A stretch of 41,410 nucleotides of DNA from Nonomuraea cypriaca (GTDB lineage: Bacteria; Actinomycetota; Actinomycetes; Streptosporangiales; Streptosporangiaceae): NCBI RefSeq assembly GCF_015645445.1, contig NZ_JADOGI010000087.1, positions 1 to 41,410 on the forward strand. The letters run 5' to 3'. The stretch's first letter is position 1. The number at the start of each line of letters is the position of its first letter. This document shows positions 1 to 9,400 of this stretch, piece by piece. A program made the translations under genes and the position numbers. The notes beneath the pieces are model-generated. The model did not search any database, had not been told where the DNA came from, and saw only the letters and a list, made by a program, of their open reading frames with translations.

Positions 1-25
1 CGTTCTCCAGGAAGCGTAGAGAACG
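1..25. terminator. Possible hairpin downstream of the molybdenum oxidoreductase operon
   Basis: CGTTCTC (1-7) and GAGAACG (19-25) form a 7-bp inverted repeat with an 11-nt loop, 37 nt past the stop codon of the last gene of the minus-strand operon. It could be a terminator, but the stem is short, there is no clear T-run, and the window begins here, so the rest of the structure is not visible. Confidence 0.25.
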
Positions 26-62
26 ATCGTCCGGGTTCCTCACCGCCCACGCCGATCCGGGG

Positions 63-2330
63 TCACAGCGGCAGGAGCTTGTCCAGGGTGATGGGCAGGT
101 CGGTGATCCGCTTGCCGGTGGCGTGCCTGACGGCGTTCGCGACCGCGGCGCCCACGCCCGTGATGCCCACCTCGCCGGCCCCGACCAGCCCGAGCGGCAT
201 GGTCGGGTCCGGATCGTCCAGGCAGTGGATGTCGATGCGCGGGACGTCGGCGTGCACGGGGACGTGGTATTCGGCCAGGCTCGGGTTCACGATCCGGCCG
301 GTACGCGGATCGACCAGCGTCTGCTCCGACAGCGCCATTCCGAGGCCCATGACGATGCCGCCGCGCAGCTGCGAGGCGACCGTCTTCGCGTTGATCACCC
401 TGCCGACGTCGAACACGCCGAGCCAGCGGGACACGCGTACCTCACCGGTGTCCCGATCGACCCGCACCTCGCAGAACTGCGCGCCGGTCGCCGCCCGCAC
501 CCAGCTCCTGCTCTCGCGCACGGCCTGGACCACGAACCCGAGCAGGCCGGTCCCGCCCTCGGCCTCCAGGTGGTCGCGGCCCGCGCGGGCCAGGATCGCG
601 GCGTACGTCTCGCCCTGGGAGCCCTGGTAGAGGCCACCGTCGCGGGCTTCGAGCTGGTCCGGCCTGAGCCCGCGCAGCGGTGACCCGGGCGCGCGCCGCA
701 CCAGGGCGAGCACCGACCGCCTGAGCTTGCCGACGGCCTCCACCAGGCCCGCGGCCAGGCTCGCCGTCTGCGCGGAACCGCCCGCTAGCGGGCCGGGCGG
801 CAGGTCGGAGTCGCCGTATTCGACGCGTACGGCCGCGAGCGGCACGCCCAGCTCGTCGGCGGCCATCTGGGTCAGCGCGGTGGCCGTGCCCATGCCCATC
901 TCGTGGAACGCCGACCGCACCACGACCCCGCCGTCCGCCGAGAGCCGCACCGCCACCTTGCCCGGCAACCGCATCGACGGATGGTACGCCGTGGCCACCC
1001 CCATGCCGACCAGCCACCGCCCGTCCCGCATGGACCCGGGACGCGGATCGCGCTCGCGCCAGCCGAACCGCTCGGCCCCCAGCGCGTACGCCTCCCGCAC
1101 CATCCGGTGCGAAAGCTTCTTGCCGCCCAGCGGGTCGCGCGCGGGCTCGTTGCGCATCCGCAGCTCGATCGGGTCGAGGCCGAGCTCGCCGGCCAGCTCG
1201 TCCATGGCCGACTCCAGGGCGAAGGTGCCGATGGAATCGCCCGGGGCCCGCATGGAGGTGTTGGGCAGCAGGTCGAGCGGCACGATGCTCTGGGCGAGAT
1301 GGATGTTCGGGGAGTCGTAGAGGTGCTTGGAGGCGGAGGTGATCTGCTCGGGATTGCCGCCCACGCGCCCGGTCCTGGCCACGCTGGTGTGGATCAGCGC
1401 GGTCAGCCTGCCGTCCGCCGATGCGCCGAGCGCGACCCGCTGGATGCTCGGGGTCCGGCCACCGACCGTGTGGTAGACGGCCTCCCGGCTGAGCGCGAGG
1501 CGTACCGGGCGGGCGGTGGCGCGGCCGGCCAGCACGGCGAGCAGCGTGCCCGCCCAGAGCATCCCCTTGCCGCCGAACGCGCCGCCCACGTAGGGGGACA
1601 GCAACCGGATCCCCCGCTCGGGAACGCCGAACCGCCAGGCGAGGTGCCTGCGCATCCAGGCGATGTTCTGCGAGCCCTCGTGCACGGTCAGGCGGTCGCC
1701 GTCCCACACGGCGGTGGTGGCGTGCGGCTCGATCGCGTTGTGGGCGTGGGGCGGCGTGGTGAAGCGCAGGTCCACCGTCACGGGCGCGGCGGCCAGCGCC
1801 GCCGGCGCGTCCCCCTTGCCGGCTCGCGCCGACTGCAGCGCGCTGCCCTTCTGCGGGACGGCGTTCCGCTCCTCGGCCGCGAAGTCCACCACGGCGGGCA
1901 GCTCCACGTACGTGAGCCGCACCAGACTCGCCGCGTGCCGGGCGGCCTCCGGCGTCTCGGCGACCGTGACCGCCACCGGCTGGCCGTTCCAGTGGACCTC
2001 GTCGGTGGCCAGGTAGTTGACCGTCGTGCCGACCACCAGCGCGTCCATGTTGGGCAGGCCGGTCGGGCGGCGGGCCTTCATGGCGGGGGCGTTCTCGTGG
2101 GTGAGCACCGCGATCACGCCGGGCACGGCCAGCGCCGCCTCGGTGTCCACGGCCGTGATGCGGCCCCTGGGGATGGTGGCGTGGACGAGCGCGGCGTGGG
2201 TCAGGCCCGGATACGGGTGCTCGGCCGCGAACCTGGCCTCGCCGGTGGTCTTGGCGGTGCCGTCGAGCCGGTCGAGGGGCCTGCCGACGTAGGCGGTCCG
2301 CTGCTCGGTCTCCGCGAATTTGGTGGTCAT
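63..2330 (-). CDS. Molybdenum-cofactor subunit of PaoC/XdhA-type aldehyde oxidoreductase
   Basis: 755 aa, normal length for the large Moco subunit of the xanthine oxidase family. It would hold molybdopterin cytosine dinucleotide and oxidise aldehydes or N-heterocycles by hydroxylation. An N-terminal a/b hammerhead domain lies at about residues 15-150. The PaoC-like HNAIEPHA (197-204) and the glycine-rich GGAFGGKG (249-256) follow, and the C-terminal GAGE motif places the catalytic base at Glu720. The start ATG overlaps the stop of the FAD subunit by 4 bp (ATGA), so translation is coupled. It is third in an operon small-FAD-large. The PaoC resemblance plus the PaoB-like partner favours an aldehyde oxidase over a xanthine dehydrogenase; the true substrate is unknown. 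No PaoD/XdhC maturation gene is in view. Confidence 0.93.
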   Translation of the reverse strand: MTTKFAETEQRTAYVGRPLDRLDGTAKTTGEARFAAEHPYPGLTHAALVHATIPRGRITAVDTEAALAVPGVIAVLTHENAPAMKARRPTGLPNMDALVVGTTVNYLATDEVHWNGQPVAVTVAETPEAARHAASLVRLTYVELPAVVDFAAEERNAVPQKGSALQSARAGKGDAPAALAAAPVTVDLRFTTPPHAHNAIEPHATTAVWDGDRLTVHEGSQNIAWMRRHLAWRFGVPERGIRLLSPYVGGAFGGKGMLWAGTLLAVLAGRATARPVRLALSREAVYHTVGGRTPSIQRVALGASADGRLTALIHTSVARTGRVGGNPEQITSASKHLYDSPNIHLAQSIVPLDLLPNTSMRAPGDSIGTFALESAMDELAGELGLDPIELRMRNEPARDPLGGKKLSHRMVREAYALGAERFGWRERDPRPGSMRDGRWLVGMGVATAYHPSMRLPGKVAVRLSADGGVVVRSAFHEMGMGTATALTQMAADELGVPLAAVRVEYGDSDLPPGPLAGGSAQTASLAAGLVEAVGKLRRSVLALVRRAPGSPLRGLRPDQLEARDGGLYQGSQGETYAAILARAGRDHLEAEGGTGLLGFVVQAVRESRSWVRAATGAQFCEVRVDRDTGEVRVSRWLGVFDVGRVINAKTVASQLRGGIVMGLGMALSEQTLVDPRTGRIVNPSLAEYHVPVHADVPRIDIHCLDDPDPTMPLGLVGAGEVGITGVGAAVANAVRHATGKRITDLPITLDKLLPL

Positions 2331-3322
2331 GCCGTGGGCCCTCCGGTGTTCAGTTCGCGCAGCGTGGCCACGATCGTGGCGCGGGCCAGGCCGGTCTTGA
2401 ACGCGTTGCCCGGCTGGACGGTCGCGGGCGCCAGCTCAGCCTCGGCCGCGCGGGCGAACGCCTCCTCGGTCGCCGGCCCGCCGAGCAGGATCCGCTCCGC
2501 CTCGTGCGCCCGCCACGGCGTGGGGGCGACCCCGCCAAGCGCCAGGCGGACGGCCGCCACCGTCCCGTCCCGCACCTTCAGGGCCGCCGCCACGGAGACC
2601 AGCGCGAACGCGTACGACGCCCGGTCGCGCACCTTGCGGTAACGGGAGGCGGCGGCGAACGGCGTGGGCGGCAGCTCGACCGCCGTGACCAGCTCGTCGG
2701 CGGCCAGCACGGTCTCGGCCTGCGGCGTCTCGCCGGGCAGCGTGTGGAAGCCGACCAGCGGGATCCGCCGCGCGCCGCGTACGCTCTCCACCTCGACGAC
2801 CGCGTCGAGCGCGGCCAGCGCCACGCACATGTCGGAGGGATGCGTGGCGATGCAGCTGTCGCTCACGCCCAGGACGGCGTGGGAGCGGTTGAACCCGCCG
2901 AGCGCGTCGCAGCCGCTGCCCGGCGCCCGCTTGTTGCAGGCGGCGGCCTCGTCGTAGAAGTAGGGGCAGCGGGTGCGCTGCAGCAGGTTGCCGCCGACCG
3001 TGGCCGCGTTGCGGAGCTGGGCCGAGGCGCCGGAGAGCAGCGCCTGCGACAGCATCGGGTAGCGGGCGCGGACCAGGGGGTCGGCGGCCAGGGTGCTGTT
3101 GCGCACCAGCGCGCCGACGCGGAGCCCGCCGCCGGGCAGCTCCGCCACCGTGTCGAGGGGCAGCCCGCCGACGTCCACGACGGTGTCCGGGCGCTCGATG
3201 CCCTCGCGCATCAGGTCGACCAGGTTGGTCCCGCCGCCGAGGAACTTCGCGCCCGGCTCGGTGGCGACAGCGTGCACGGCCTCGGCGACGTCGAGCGGCT
3301 TGACGTACGCGAACGGTCTCAT
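2327..3322 (-). CDS. FAD subunit of molybdenum hydroxylase, PaoB-like with extra Fe-S cysteines
   Basis: 331 aa; starts MRPFAYVKPL. An FAD-binding PCMH-type domain fills the N-terminal half (AKFLGGGTNLVDLM, then ATVGGNLLQRTRC) and a CO-dehydrogenase flavoprotein C-terminal domain follows. Between them is a cysteine-bearing insertion (CPYF, ACNKR, GSGC, SDSCIATHPSD) of the kind that binds a [4Fe-4S] cluster in E. coli PaoB/YagS and in 4-hydroxybenzoyl-CoA reductase-like subunits; ordinary XdhB lacks it. It would pass electrons from the Moco subunit through Fe-S centres to FAD and an external acceptor. The ATG overlaps the upstream stop by 4 bp. A longer in-frame extension upstream exists but lies over the conserved Fe-S gene in another frame and is rejected. 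Confidence 0.92.
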   Translation of the reverse strand: MRPFAYVKPLDVAEAVHAVATEPGAKFLGGGTNLVDLMREGIERPDTVVDVGGLPLDTVAELPGGGLRVGALVRNSTLAADPLVRARYPMLSQALLSGASAQLRNAATVGGNLLQRTRCPYFYDEAAACNKRAPGSGCDALGGFNRSHAVLGVSDSCIATHPSDMCVALAALDAVVEVESVRGARRIPLVGFHTLPGETPQAETVLAADELVTAVELPPTPFAAASRYRKVRDRASYAFALVSVAAALKVRDGTVAAVRLALGGVAPTPWRAHEAERILLGGPATEEAFARAAEAELAPATVQPGNAFKTGLARATIVATLRELNTGGPTA

Positions 3323-3819
3323 GACGCCACTTCCCTGATGGCGTCGACGATGCCGTTGTAGGCGCCGCAGCGGCACAGGTTGCCGCTCATGCGCTCCCTG
3401 ATCTCCGTATCGGTGAGGCCGGTCCTTCCTGGGGGGTCCTCGGTCACGGCGCTCGGCATGCCCGCCGCGTGCTCGGCCAGCATCGCGACCGCCGAGCAGA
3501 TCTGGCCCGAGGTGCAGTAGCCGCACTGGAACCCGTCGTGGCGGACGAACGCCTCCTGCAGCGACCGGCCGCTCTGGTCCGCCGCGATGCCCTCGATCGT
3601 GGTGATCTCGCTGTCCGCGTACTGGACGGCCAGGGCCAGGCAGGCGTTGATCCGCACGCCGTCGGCGAGGACCGTGCACGCGCCGCAGGCGCCCTGGTCG
3701 CAGCCCTTCTTCGAACCCGTCAGGCCGAGGCGATCGCGCAGGGCGTCGAGCAGGCTGACCCACGGCTCGATGTCGAGCGAGTGAGTCGCGCCGTTCACCC
3801 GCATGCGTATCTCGGTCAC
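3319..3819 (-). CDS. [2Fe-2S] subunit of molybdenum hydroxylase
   Basis: 166 aa. An N-terminal plant-type ferredoxin domain carries CX4CX2C (GCDQGACGACTVL) and its fourth cysteine; the C-terminal [2Fe-2S]-binding domain carries CGYC and CRC. Both clusters are therefore intact. The GTG start at 3819 is chosen because GGAAGGA sits about 5 nt upstream; an upstream ATG at 3879 would add a poorly conserved tail and run into the operator region. E. coli PaoA has a Tat signal, but none is seen here, so the complex is probably cytoplasmic. First gene of the operon, transcribed away from the TetR gene. Confidence 0.92.
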   Translation of the reverse strand: MTEIRMRVNGATHSLDIEPWVSLLDALRDRLGLTGSKKGCDQGACGACTVLADGVRINACLALAVQYADSEITTIEGIAADQSGRSLQEAFVRHDGFQCGYCTSGQICSAVAMLAEHAAGMPSAVTEDPPGRTGLTDTEIRERMSGNLCRCGAYNGIVDAIREVAS

Positions 3820-3872
3820 GCGTTTCCTTCCATCGGAACTCTTCCCGGGAACGCTAACAGAACGGCGTTTCC

Positions 3873-3898
3873 TTAACAAGAGAACACTGTCCTATTAA
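3873..3898. promoter_or_regulatory. Candidate TetR operator in the divergent promoter region
   Basis: TTAACAAGA (3873-3881) and TCCTATTAA (3890-3898) form an imperfect inverted repeat with 7 of 9 positions matching and an 8-bp spacer. It lies in the only non-coding stretch between the oxidoreductase operon and the divergent TetR gene, 25 bp before the TetR start. It is AT-rich in a GC-rich background. The position suggests control of both directions; binding by the adjacent regulator is inferred. Confidence 0.45.
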
Positions 3899-3922
3899 GT
3901 AGCGCCGTATGCTGGCAACGAC

Positions 3923-4579
3923 ATGACACGGTCGGCATTTCTCCGGGCCAGACGGCCGGAGCACAAGCAGCAGCGGCGCGAGGCGATCCTCGCCGCCGCG
4001 CGCGAGCTCGCCCTGAACTCGGGCGTGCGCAACGTCAGTCTGGGCGCGGTCGCGGAGGCCGTCGGCCTGGCGAAGTCCAACATCGTGCGCTATTTCGGCA
4101 CCCGCGAGGAGATCTACCTGATCCTGGCCGCCGAGGAGTGGGAGCTGTGGTCCGCCGACGTCTCCGACCGCCTCCAGCGGGACCCGGATCCGGGCACGGA
4201 CGCGCTGATGGCGGCGCTGGCGGAGACGATCGTGCTCAGGCCGTTGTTCTGCGACCTGCTCAGCCACTCCGCGACCAGCCTCGAACACAACGTCTCCGTG
4301 CCCGCCGCCCGCACGTTCAAGCACACGGTGCTGGGCGTGGCCGCCGGCATCGGCGCGGAGATCTCCCGGCACTGCGACCTGACGGAGGCCGAGGCGACTG
4401 AGCTGGTCTCCGGCGCCGCCCTCATCGCCGGCATGCTCTACCCCGTCGCCAACCCGCCTCCCACGCTCGCCCAGGTGTACGCCGAGGACCCCGATCTGGC
4501 CGCGGCCTGCCCCCAGTTGCTGCCCTCGCTCACCCGTGCCCTGCGCGCGCTCGCCGCCGGGCTGCCGTTGATCAGGTGA
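3923..4579 (+). CDS. TetR/AcrR-family transcriptional regulator
   Basis: 218 aa. The N-terminal helix-turn-helix spans about residues 15-62 (REAILAAARELALNSG, then VSLGAVAEAVGLAKSN and IVRYFGTREEIYL), typical of TetR. The C-terminal ligand domain is variable and gives no ligand clue. The first ATG is used; no strong Shine-Dalgarno sequence precedes it. It is divergent from the molybdenum hydroxylase operon with a shared palindrome between them, so it most likely represses that operon in response to an aldehyde-type substrate. The ligand is unknown. Confidence 0.9.
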   Translation: MTRSAFLRARRPEHKQQRREAILAAARELALNSGVRNVSLGAVAEAVGLAKSNIVRYFGTREEIYLILAAEEWELWSADVSDRLQRDPDPGTDALMAALAETIVLRPLFCDLLSHSATSLEHNVSVPAARTFKHTVLGVAAGIGAEISRHCDLTEAEATELVSGAALIAGMLYPVANPPPTLAQVYAEDPDLAAACPQLLPSLTRALRALAAGLPLIR

Positions 4580-4595
4580 AACTTTCAGGTTCACC
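4575..4595 (+). terminator. Weak hairpin at the end of the TetR gene
   Basis: GGTGAA (4575-4580) can pair with TTCACC (4590-4595) around a 9-nt loop. The TetR stop codon lies in the left arm. The stem is short and has no T-tract, so terminator function is doubtful. The rest of the gap up to the mannanase (4596-4711) shows no gene. Confidence 0.25.
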
Positions 4596-4711
4596 GAGCC
4601 CCCGCGCGCCACCCCGCTGAGGCGTCTTCCCAAGTCGCCGGCACCGCCCGCTCCAGAGCGCGTGCCGCCCCTTCGTGGCCGCGCTGTACAGAGGGCCCGA
4701 TTACCGGATAC

Positions 4712-4724
4712 ATAACCGGTTAAT
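4712..4724. promoter_or_regulatory. LacI-type operator upstream of the mannanase gene
   Basis: ATAACCGGTTAAT contains the perfect 10-bp palindrome TAACCGGTTA (4713-4722) with the central CG typical of LacI-family sites. It lies 23 bp before the mannanase ATG, just ahead of the AGAAGGGG ribosome site, so a bound repressor would block transcription. The same word with two differences (TTAAACGGTTAAT) is in front of the LacI-family gene at 16899, and another near copy is inside this mannanase at 5055-5067. Confidence 0.55.
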
Positions 4725-4747
4725 CTCCCGAAAGAAGGGGTCCCCTC

Positions 4748-6364
4748 ATGAGCAAGCGACTCGGGCTCGTGGCGGCGGCGTTGCTGTCGCTCCTCGTCTC
4801 GATGCTGATCGTCCCCGACGCCGCGCGCGCCGCGGTCGGGCTGCGGGTCAGCGGCACCAGGATCATGGAAGCCAACGGGAACGCGTTCGTCATGCGCGGC
4901 GTCAGCCACGCGCACACCTGGTTCGCCAGTCAGACGGCCTCCTTCTCCGGCATCAAGTCCTATCGCGCCAACACGGTACGGGTGGTGCTGAGCGGCGGCA
5001 GGTGGGCCCCCAATGGGGCGTCCGACGTGGCGAACGTCGTCTCGCTCTGCCGGCAGAACCGGTTAATATGCGTGCTCGAGAACCACGACACCACCGGTTA
5101 CGGCGAGCAGAGCGGGGCGTACACGCTCGACCAGGCGGTCGACTACTGGAGCAGCGTCAGGAGCGCGCTGACCGGCACCGAGGACTTCATCGTCCTCAAC
5201 ATCGGCAACGAGCCCTACGGCAACAACAACGTCTCCGGGTGGACCACCGCGACCAGGAACGCGATCACCCGGATGCGCACGATCGGGTTCCAGCACCTGC
5301 TGATGGTCGACGCGCCCAACTGGGGCCAGGACTGGCAGTTCACCATGCGGGACAACGCCCAGTCGGTGTTCGACGCGGACACGCAGCACAACACGGTCTT
5401 CTCCGTCCACATGTACGGCGTCTTCGACACGGCCGCGGAGATCAACGCGTACCTGAACGCCTTCCAGAGCGCGGGGCTGCCGCTGGTGATCGGCGAGTTC
5501 GGGCACAACCACTCCGACGGCGACCCCGACGAGGACACGATCATGGCGCAGGCCCAGACGCGCGGCCTCGGCTACATCGGCTGGTCGTGGAGCGGCAACG
5601 GCGGCGGCGTGGAGTACCTCGACATGGTCACGAACTTCAACGCCGCGAGCCTGACCTCCTGGGGCCAGCGGATCTTCAACGGCGCGAACGGCATCGGCCA
5701 GACCTCGCGCGAGGCGACCTTCTTCGGCGGCGGCAGCGGTGACGACACGACCGCGCCGACGACGCCGGGCACGCCGTCTGCCGCCGGCGTGACCGCCGGC
5801 GGCGCCGCGCTGACCTGGTCGGCCTCCACCGACTCCGGCGGCTCCGGCCTGGCGGGCTACAACGTCTACCGCGAACAGGGCGCCAACGACACGCTGCTCG
5901 GCCAGAGCACGACCAACTCGATCACGCTGACCGGGCTGAGCGCGTCCACCCAGTACCAGGTGTACGTACGCGCCCGCGACGGCGCGGGCAACCTGTCGGG
6001 CAACTCCCCCGCCACCACGTTCACCACCACGTCGGGCGGCGGGAACCCAGGTGGCGGCTGCGCGGCCACCGGCACCGTGCAGACCCAGTGGAACAACGGC
6101 TACGTCGTGCAGCCGGTCACCGTCACCAACGGCGGCACCTCGGGCATCACCGGCTGGACGGTCACGTTCACACTGCCCGCAGGCCACACCGTCACGGGCT
6201 CCTGGAACGCCACCCTGACCAGCAGCGGGCAGACCGTCACGGCCCGCAGCGTCAGCCACAACGGCACCCTGGCCGCGGGCGCCGCGACCTCCTTCGGGTT
6301 CCAGGTCAGCCGCCCGAACGGCAACACCGCCACCCCGGGCGCCTACACCTGCGCCGCCTCCTGA
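4748..6364 (+). CDS. Secreted GH5 endo-beta-1,4-mannanase with FN3 and CBM2
   Basis: 538 aa. A Sec signal peptide occupies residues 1-28 (cleavage after ARA). The GH5 catalytic domain (about 30-335) follows the GH5_8 mannanase pattern: NAFVMRGVSHAHTWF near the start, NIGNEP with acid/base Glu155, and VIGEFGH with nucleophile Glu250. A fibronectin III module (about 340-428) and a C-terminal family 2 carbohydrate-binding module (about 434-538) follow, joined by a GGGNPGGG linker. It would cut mannan or galactomannan outside the cell while bound to crystalline polysaccharide. AGAAGGGG precedes the ATG. Codon 106 is the rare leucine codon TTA (5063-5065), followed by rare ATA, inside an operator-like word. 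An endoglucanase activity cannot be excluded by eye, but the mannanase match is closer. Confidence 0.88.
   Translation: MSKRLGLVAAALLSLLVSMLIVPDAARAAVGLRVSGTRIMEANGNAFVMRGVSHAHTWFASQTASFSGIKSYRANTVRVVLSGGRWAPNGASDVANVVSLCRQNRLICVLENHDTTGYGEQSGAYTLDQAVDYWSSVRSALTGTEDFIVLNIGNEPYGNNNVSGWTTATRNAITRMRTIGFQHLLMVDAPNWGQDWQFTMRDNAQSVFDADTQHNTVFSVHMYGVFDTAAEINAYLNAFQSAGLPLVIGEFGHNHSDGDPDEDTIMAQAQTRGLGYIGWSWSGNGGGVEYLDMVTNFNAASLTSWGQRIFNGANGIGQTSREATFFGGGSGDDTTAPTTPGTPSAAGVTAGGAALTWSASTDSGGSGLAGYNVYREQGANDTLLGQSTTNSITLTGLSASTQYQVYVRARDGAGNLSGNSPATTFTTTSGGGNPGGGCAATGTVQTQWNNGYVVQPVTVTNGGTSGITGWTVTFTLPAGHTVTGSWNATLTSSGQTVTARSVSHNGTLAAGAATSFGFQVSRPNGNTATPGAYTCAAS
5055..5067. promoter_or_regulatory. Intragenic copy of the mannanase operator
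   Basis: AGAACCGGTTAAT inside the mannanase coding sequence matches the promoter site at 4712-4724 at 12 of 13 positions. It lies about 343 bp downstream of that site and is spelled with the rare codons TTA and ATA, which the gene otherwise avoids. A second site at this distance could allow DNA looping or act as a roadblock. Function is inferred. Confidence 0.4.
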
Positions 6365-6368
6365 CGCG

Positions 6369-6409
6369 GTGAGCCCCGTCCCCGCCGAAGCGCCGGGGAC
6401 GGGGCTCAC
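6369..6409. terminator. Bidirectional terminator between convergent genes
   Basis: A perfect 16-bp stem is formed by 6369-6384 and 6394-6409, with a 9-nt loop. It fills the 58-bp gap between the convergent mannanase and the large glycosidase, so it can end transcription from both sides. There is no T-tract, as is common in actinomycetes. Confidence 0.85.
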
Positions 6410-6422
6410 GCGACAAATCGTG

Positions 6423-9400
6423 CTATTCGACGGTGACCGTGGCCTTGGCCGTGACGGTCGTGCCCGGCACCGTCCCGTTCACCGGGAACGTGCCCGGCTG
6501 GGCGTACCGGTCAGGGCTGATCGCCTCCCACGTGACGGCGACCGCGCTGTCCTTCGACCCGTCGTTGTACGTCGCCACGACGGTCTTCGGCAGCACGGGA
6601 GCCACCCCGGCCCGGGTGGTGACCGCCTCCTCGGCGATCGAGGTGACGGTCACCTCCGAGGTCGTCCTGACGTACACGGTCGCCTGGGCGGGCGCGCGCA
6701 CGCCCTCGGCGAGGCCGGCCACGGTGAAGCTGGTGCCGCCGGTCTCCACCTGGCCGGGCGTCACCTGCTGCCAGGTGATGGACGTCTGGCCTCGGGTGCC
6801 GTCCGCGTACAGCGTCTCCACGGTGGCGGGCAGCTTCGGCAGCGTGCCCGCCAGGGTCGGGACGTGCACGGGACGCACCGAGTCCGGCGGGACCGCGTAC
6901 ACCTTCCACTCCAGCAACCCGACCGACGCGCCGCCCGACTCGAGCCGGATGCGCAGCCTCGAGGTGGTGACGGTGTCGAAGGAGACGGTGTTGTAGGCGT
7001 CCACCGCCCTCGGGTACGCCGAGACACCGGTGACGTCCTCGAACGAGTCGCCGTCCCACCGCTGGATCTTCCACGACGCCGGGACCCGGACGCCGCCGCC
7101 GTCGTCGAAGAAGTACACGTCGGCCTTGTCCACCTTCACCGGAGCGGGCCAGTCGAGCTGCACCCACTGCGTGCCCTGCTGCGGCCAGGTGCCCCAGCGC
7201 GGGTTGGCGCCGTCGTTGGAGCGCGGCGGGTCGATGCCGTCGTTGACGGCGGTGACCCGCTCCCACGAGGAGGTGTAGGAGGCGGTGGGCGTCGCGGCGG
7301 GCGCCACGTTCGCCTGCTCGCCCTGCGCGCCGGCGGTGACGGTCACGGTCGCGGAGGTGTCACGCCCGCCGTCCGTGGCGGTCAGCCGCAGCCTGTACGT
7401 CCCCGGCTCGGAGAACGAGACCACCGTGGTCGTCCCGGCCGGCTGGCTGAAGAACGCCTCACCGGGTCCTTCCACCTTGGACCACTGCGTGGTGAGCGTG
7501 CCGGAAGGCAGCCCGTCGTCCTTGACCACCGCCTCGATCCTGGCCTGGCCCGGACGGCCGAAGGTGGGATCGGGCACGGCCAGCACGTACGGGGCGCGGT
7601 TGGCGACCGAGCCTGCGTCCGCGCCGGTCCGGTAGACCTGCACCTCCTTCAGACCCGTCGCGTAGCCGGGCCGGTGGGTGACCAGCACGCGCAGCTTCGC
7701 GGTCGTGACGGCAGGGAAGCGGACCTCGTTGAGGTTCGCCCGCGGGTAGACCGGCTCCCTGGCCTGGCGGGGCACGTCCTTCCAGGTGCCGCCGTCCTGG
7801 TACTGCACCGAGTAGAACGCTGGCTCGCTGTAGCCGCCCGCCTTGCGGTCGTTCGTGAAGTAGAGCTTGACCTGGTCGACCTTGCGCGCCGAGCCGAGAT
7901 CCACCTCCAGCCAGTCCTTGGCCTCGCCCGAGCCCGCGCTCCCCCAGTACGGCTCGTTGATCGTGAACCCGTCCACCGCCCCGGCGGGGTCGCCGTGTGA
8001 GGCGGTGGCGGACTCGACCAGGTTCTGGCGGTCGGCGCGCAGGTCCACGCCGGCCTTCTGGAACAGGTCCTCGACGCGGTCGCCGGACAGCTCGACGTCG
8101 CCGGGGCTCTTCATCGCGGGCGCCTTCTCCGCGTGGACGACCTGCCCGCCCTCGACACCGCCCGTCCTGGGGTCCCAGACGGCGTGCGCCAGCCCCGACA
8201 GCGTGACCTTGCGCTTGCCGTCGATGAGGATGGAGTAGCCCTCGGGCACCCCGGCGTAGTGGGTCGTGCCGTCGCCCGGCTTGTCCCAGACGATGGTGAG
8301 ATCGCTGCCCCGGTAGTCGATGCCGTTGACGCTGAAGTGGTCCCAGCCGATGTCCACCGGCCACAGCTCGACCTTGCCGTCCGAGCGCGGCCGCAGGCCC
8401 ATGACGTCCTCGATCACGGTCCAGTTGCTGCTGCCCAGGATCGTGTGGTGGATCCAGGAGCGGTAGTCGATGGTCTTGGTGGCCGGGTTCCAGTCCGCCC
8501 AGAACTCGTTGGCGTCGGGGTAGCGGGTGTCACCGCCGACGAACTGCGACCAGGCGTTCCAGTAGAGCAGTTGCTTGTACTGCTCGGCCGTGATGTACGG
8601 GCTGGCGTACTGGCGCATCGCCTTGGAGAACAGGGCGAAGTTCCTGGTCGAGTTGATCTGGGAGAAGTTGTTGGAGCCGGGCTTGCCGGCCGCGGCGGCC
8701 TCCGCCTTGTCCTTCTGGTTGGCGGTGTAAGCAGGAAATATCGGATATTCCGCAGGATCGGCCCACAAGCGGAGTGCCTCCCGATATTTCGGGTCGTCCG
8801 TCGGGACCAGGCCGGTCGCGTACGGGATGTAGTTGTTCGACTCCTTCCACGGGATCAGGTTGCCCGTCCGCAGGTCGCGGTGCTTGAACAGGTTGTTCTC
8901 CTCGTCCCAGAGCAGGGTGAGGATGCCGTTCTTGACCTTGTCGGCCACGCCGCGCATCTCGGCCGCCTTGGCCGCGTCGCCGGACAGCTCGTACGCCTGC
9001 GCCGCCGCCATCGCGTTGGCGTAGACGTACGCGCCTTCGAGCCGCTCGTTCGCCCGGTCGTAGTAGTGGAACGACACGGCGTCGGCGTCGTTGCCGGTCA
9101 TCGCCTCCCAGTCGTACTCGATGACGCCGTTGTCGTTGGAGTCGTAGGCGTCGAGCTGGCCGTACACGTCCTTCTCCGCGTACCTGGCGAGGTTGCGCAG
9201 GATCGACGGCTGCCCGCCGTGGATCTGGTAGCTCTCCAGCGCCGACGCCGAGATGTACTGCGTGTAGCTGTTCGACCAGTTCTCCGGGTCGCCCGGATTG
9301 TCGGTGTACTTCGAGTTGCGCGAGACCTCACCCGCCGACACCCACGGCCCGTACGAGTAGATCGGGTCACGCAGGTACTTCAGGTCCTGGACGAACATCG

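Noticed and set aside
903..2642. Long plus-strand open frame of 579 aa over the molybdenum subunit
   Set aside because: Lies antisense to a clearly conserved enzyme; composition is the mirror of high-GC codons, with no motif.
3850..3860. Half of the TGTTAGCG operator word near the molybdenum operon
   Set aside because: Only the left half matches (CTGTTAGCGTTCC); the other half is absent, so a LacI site is not supported.
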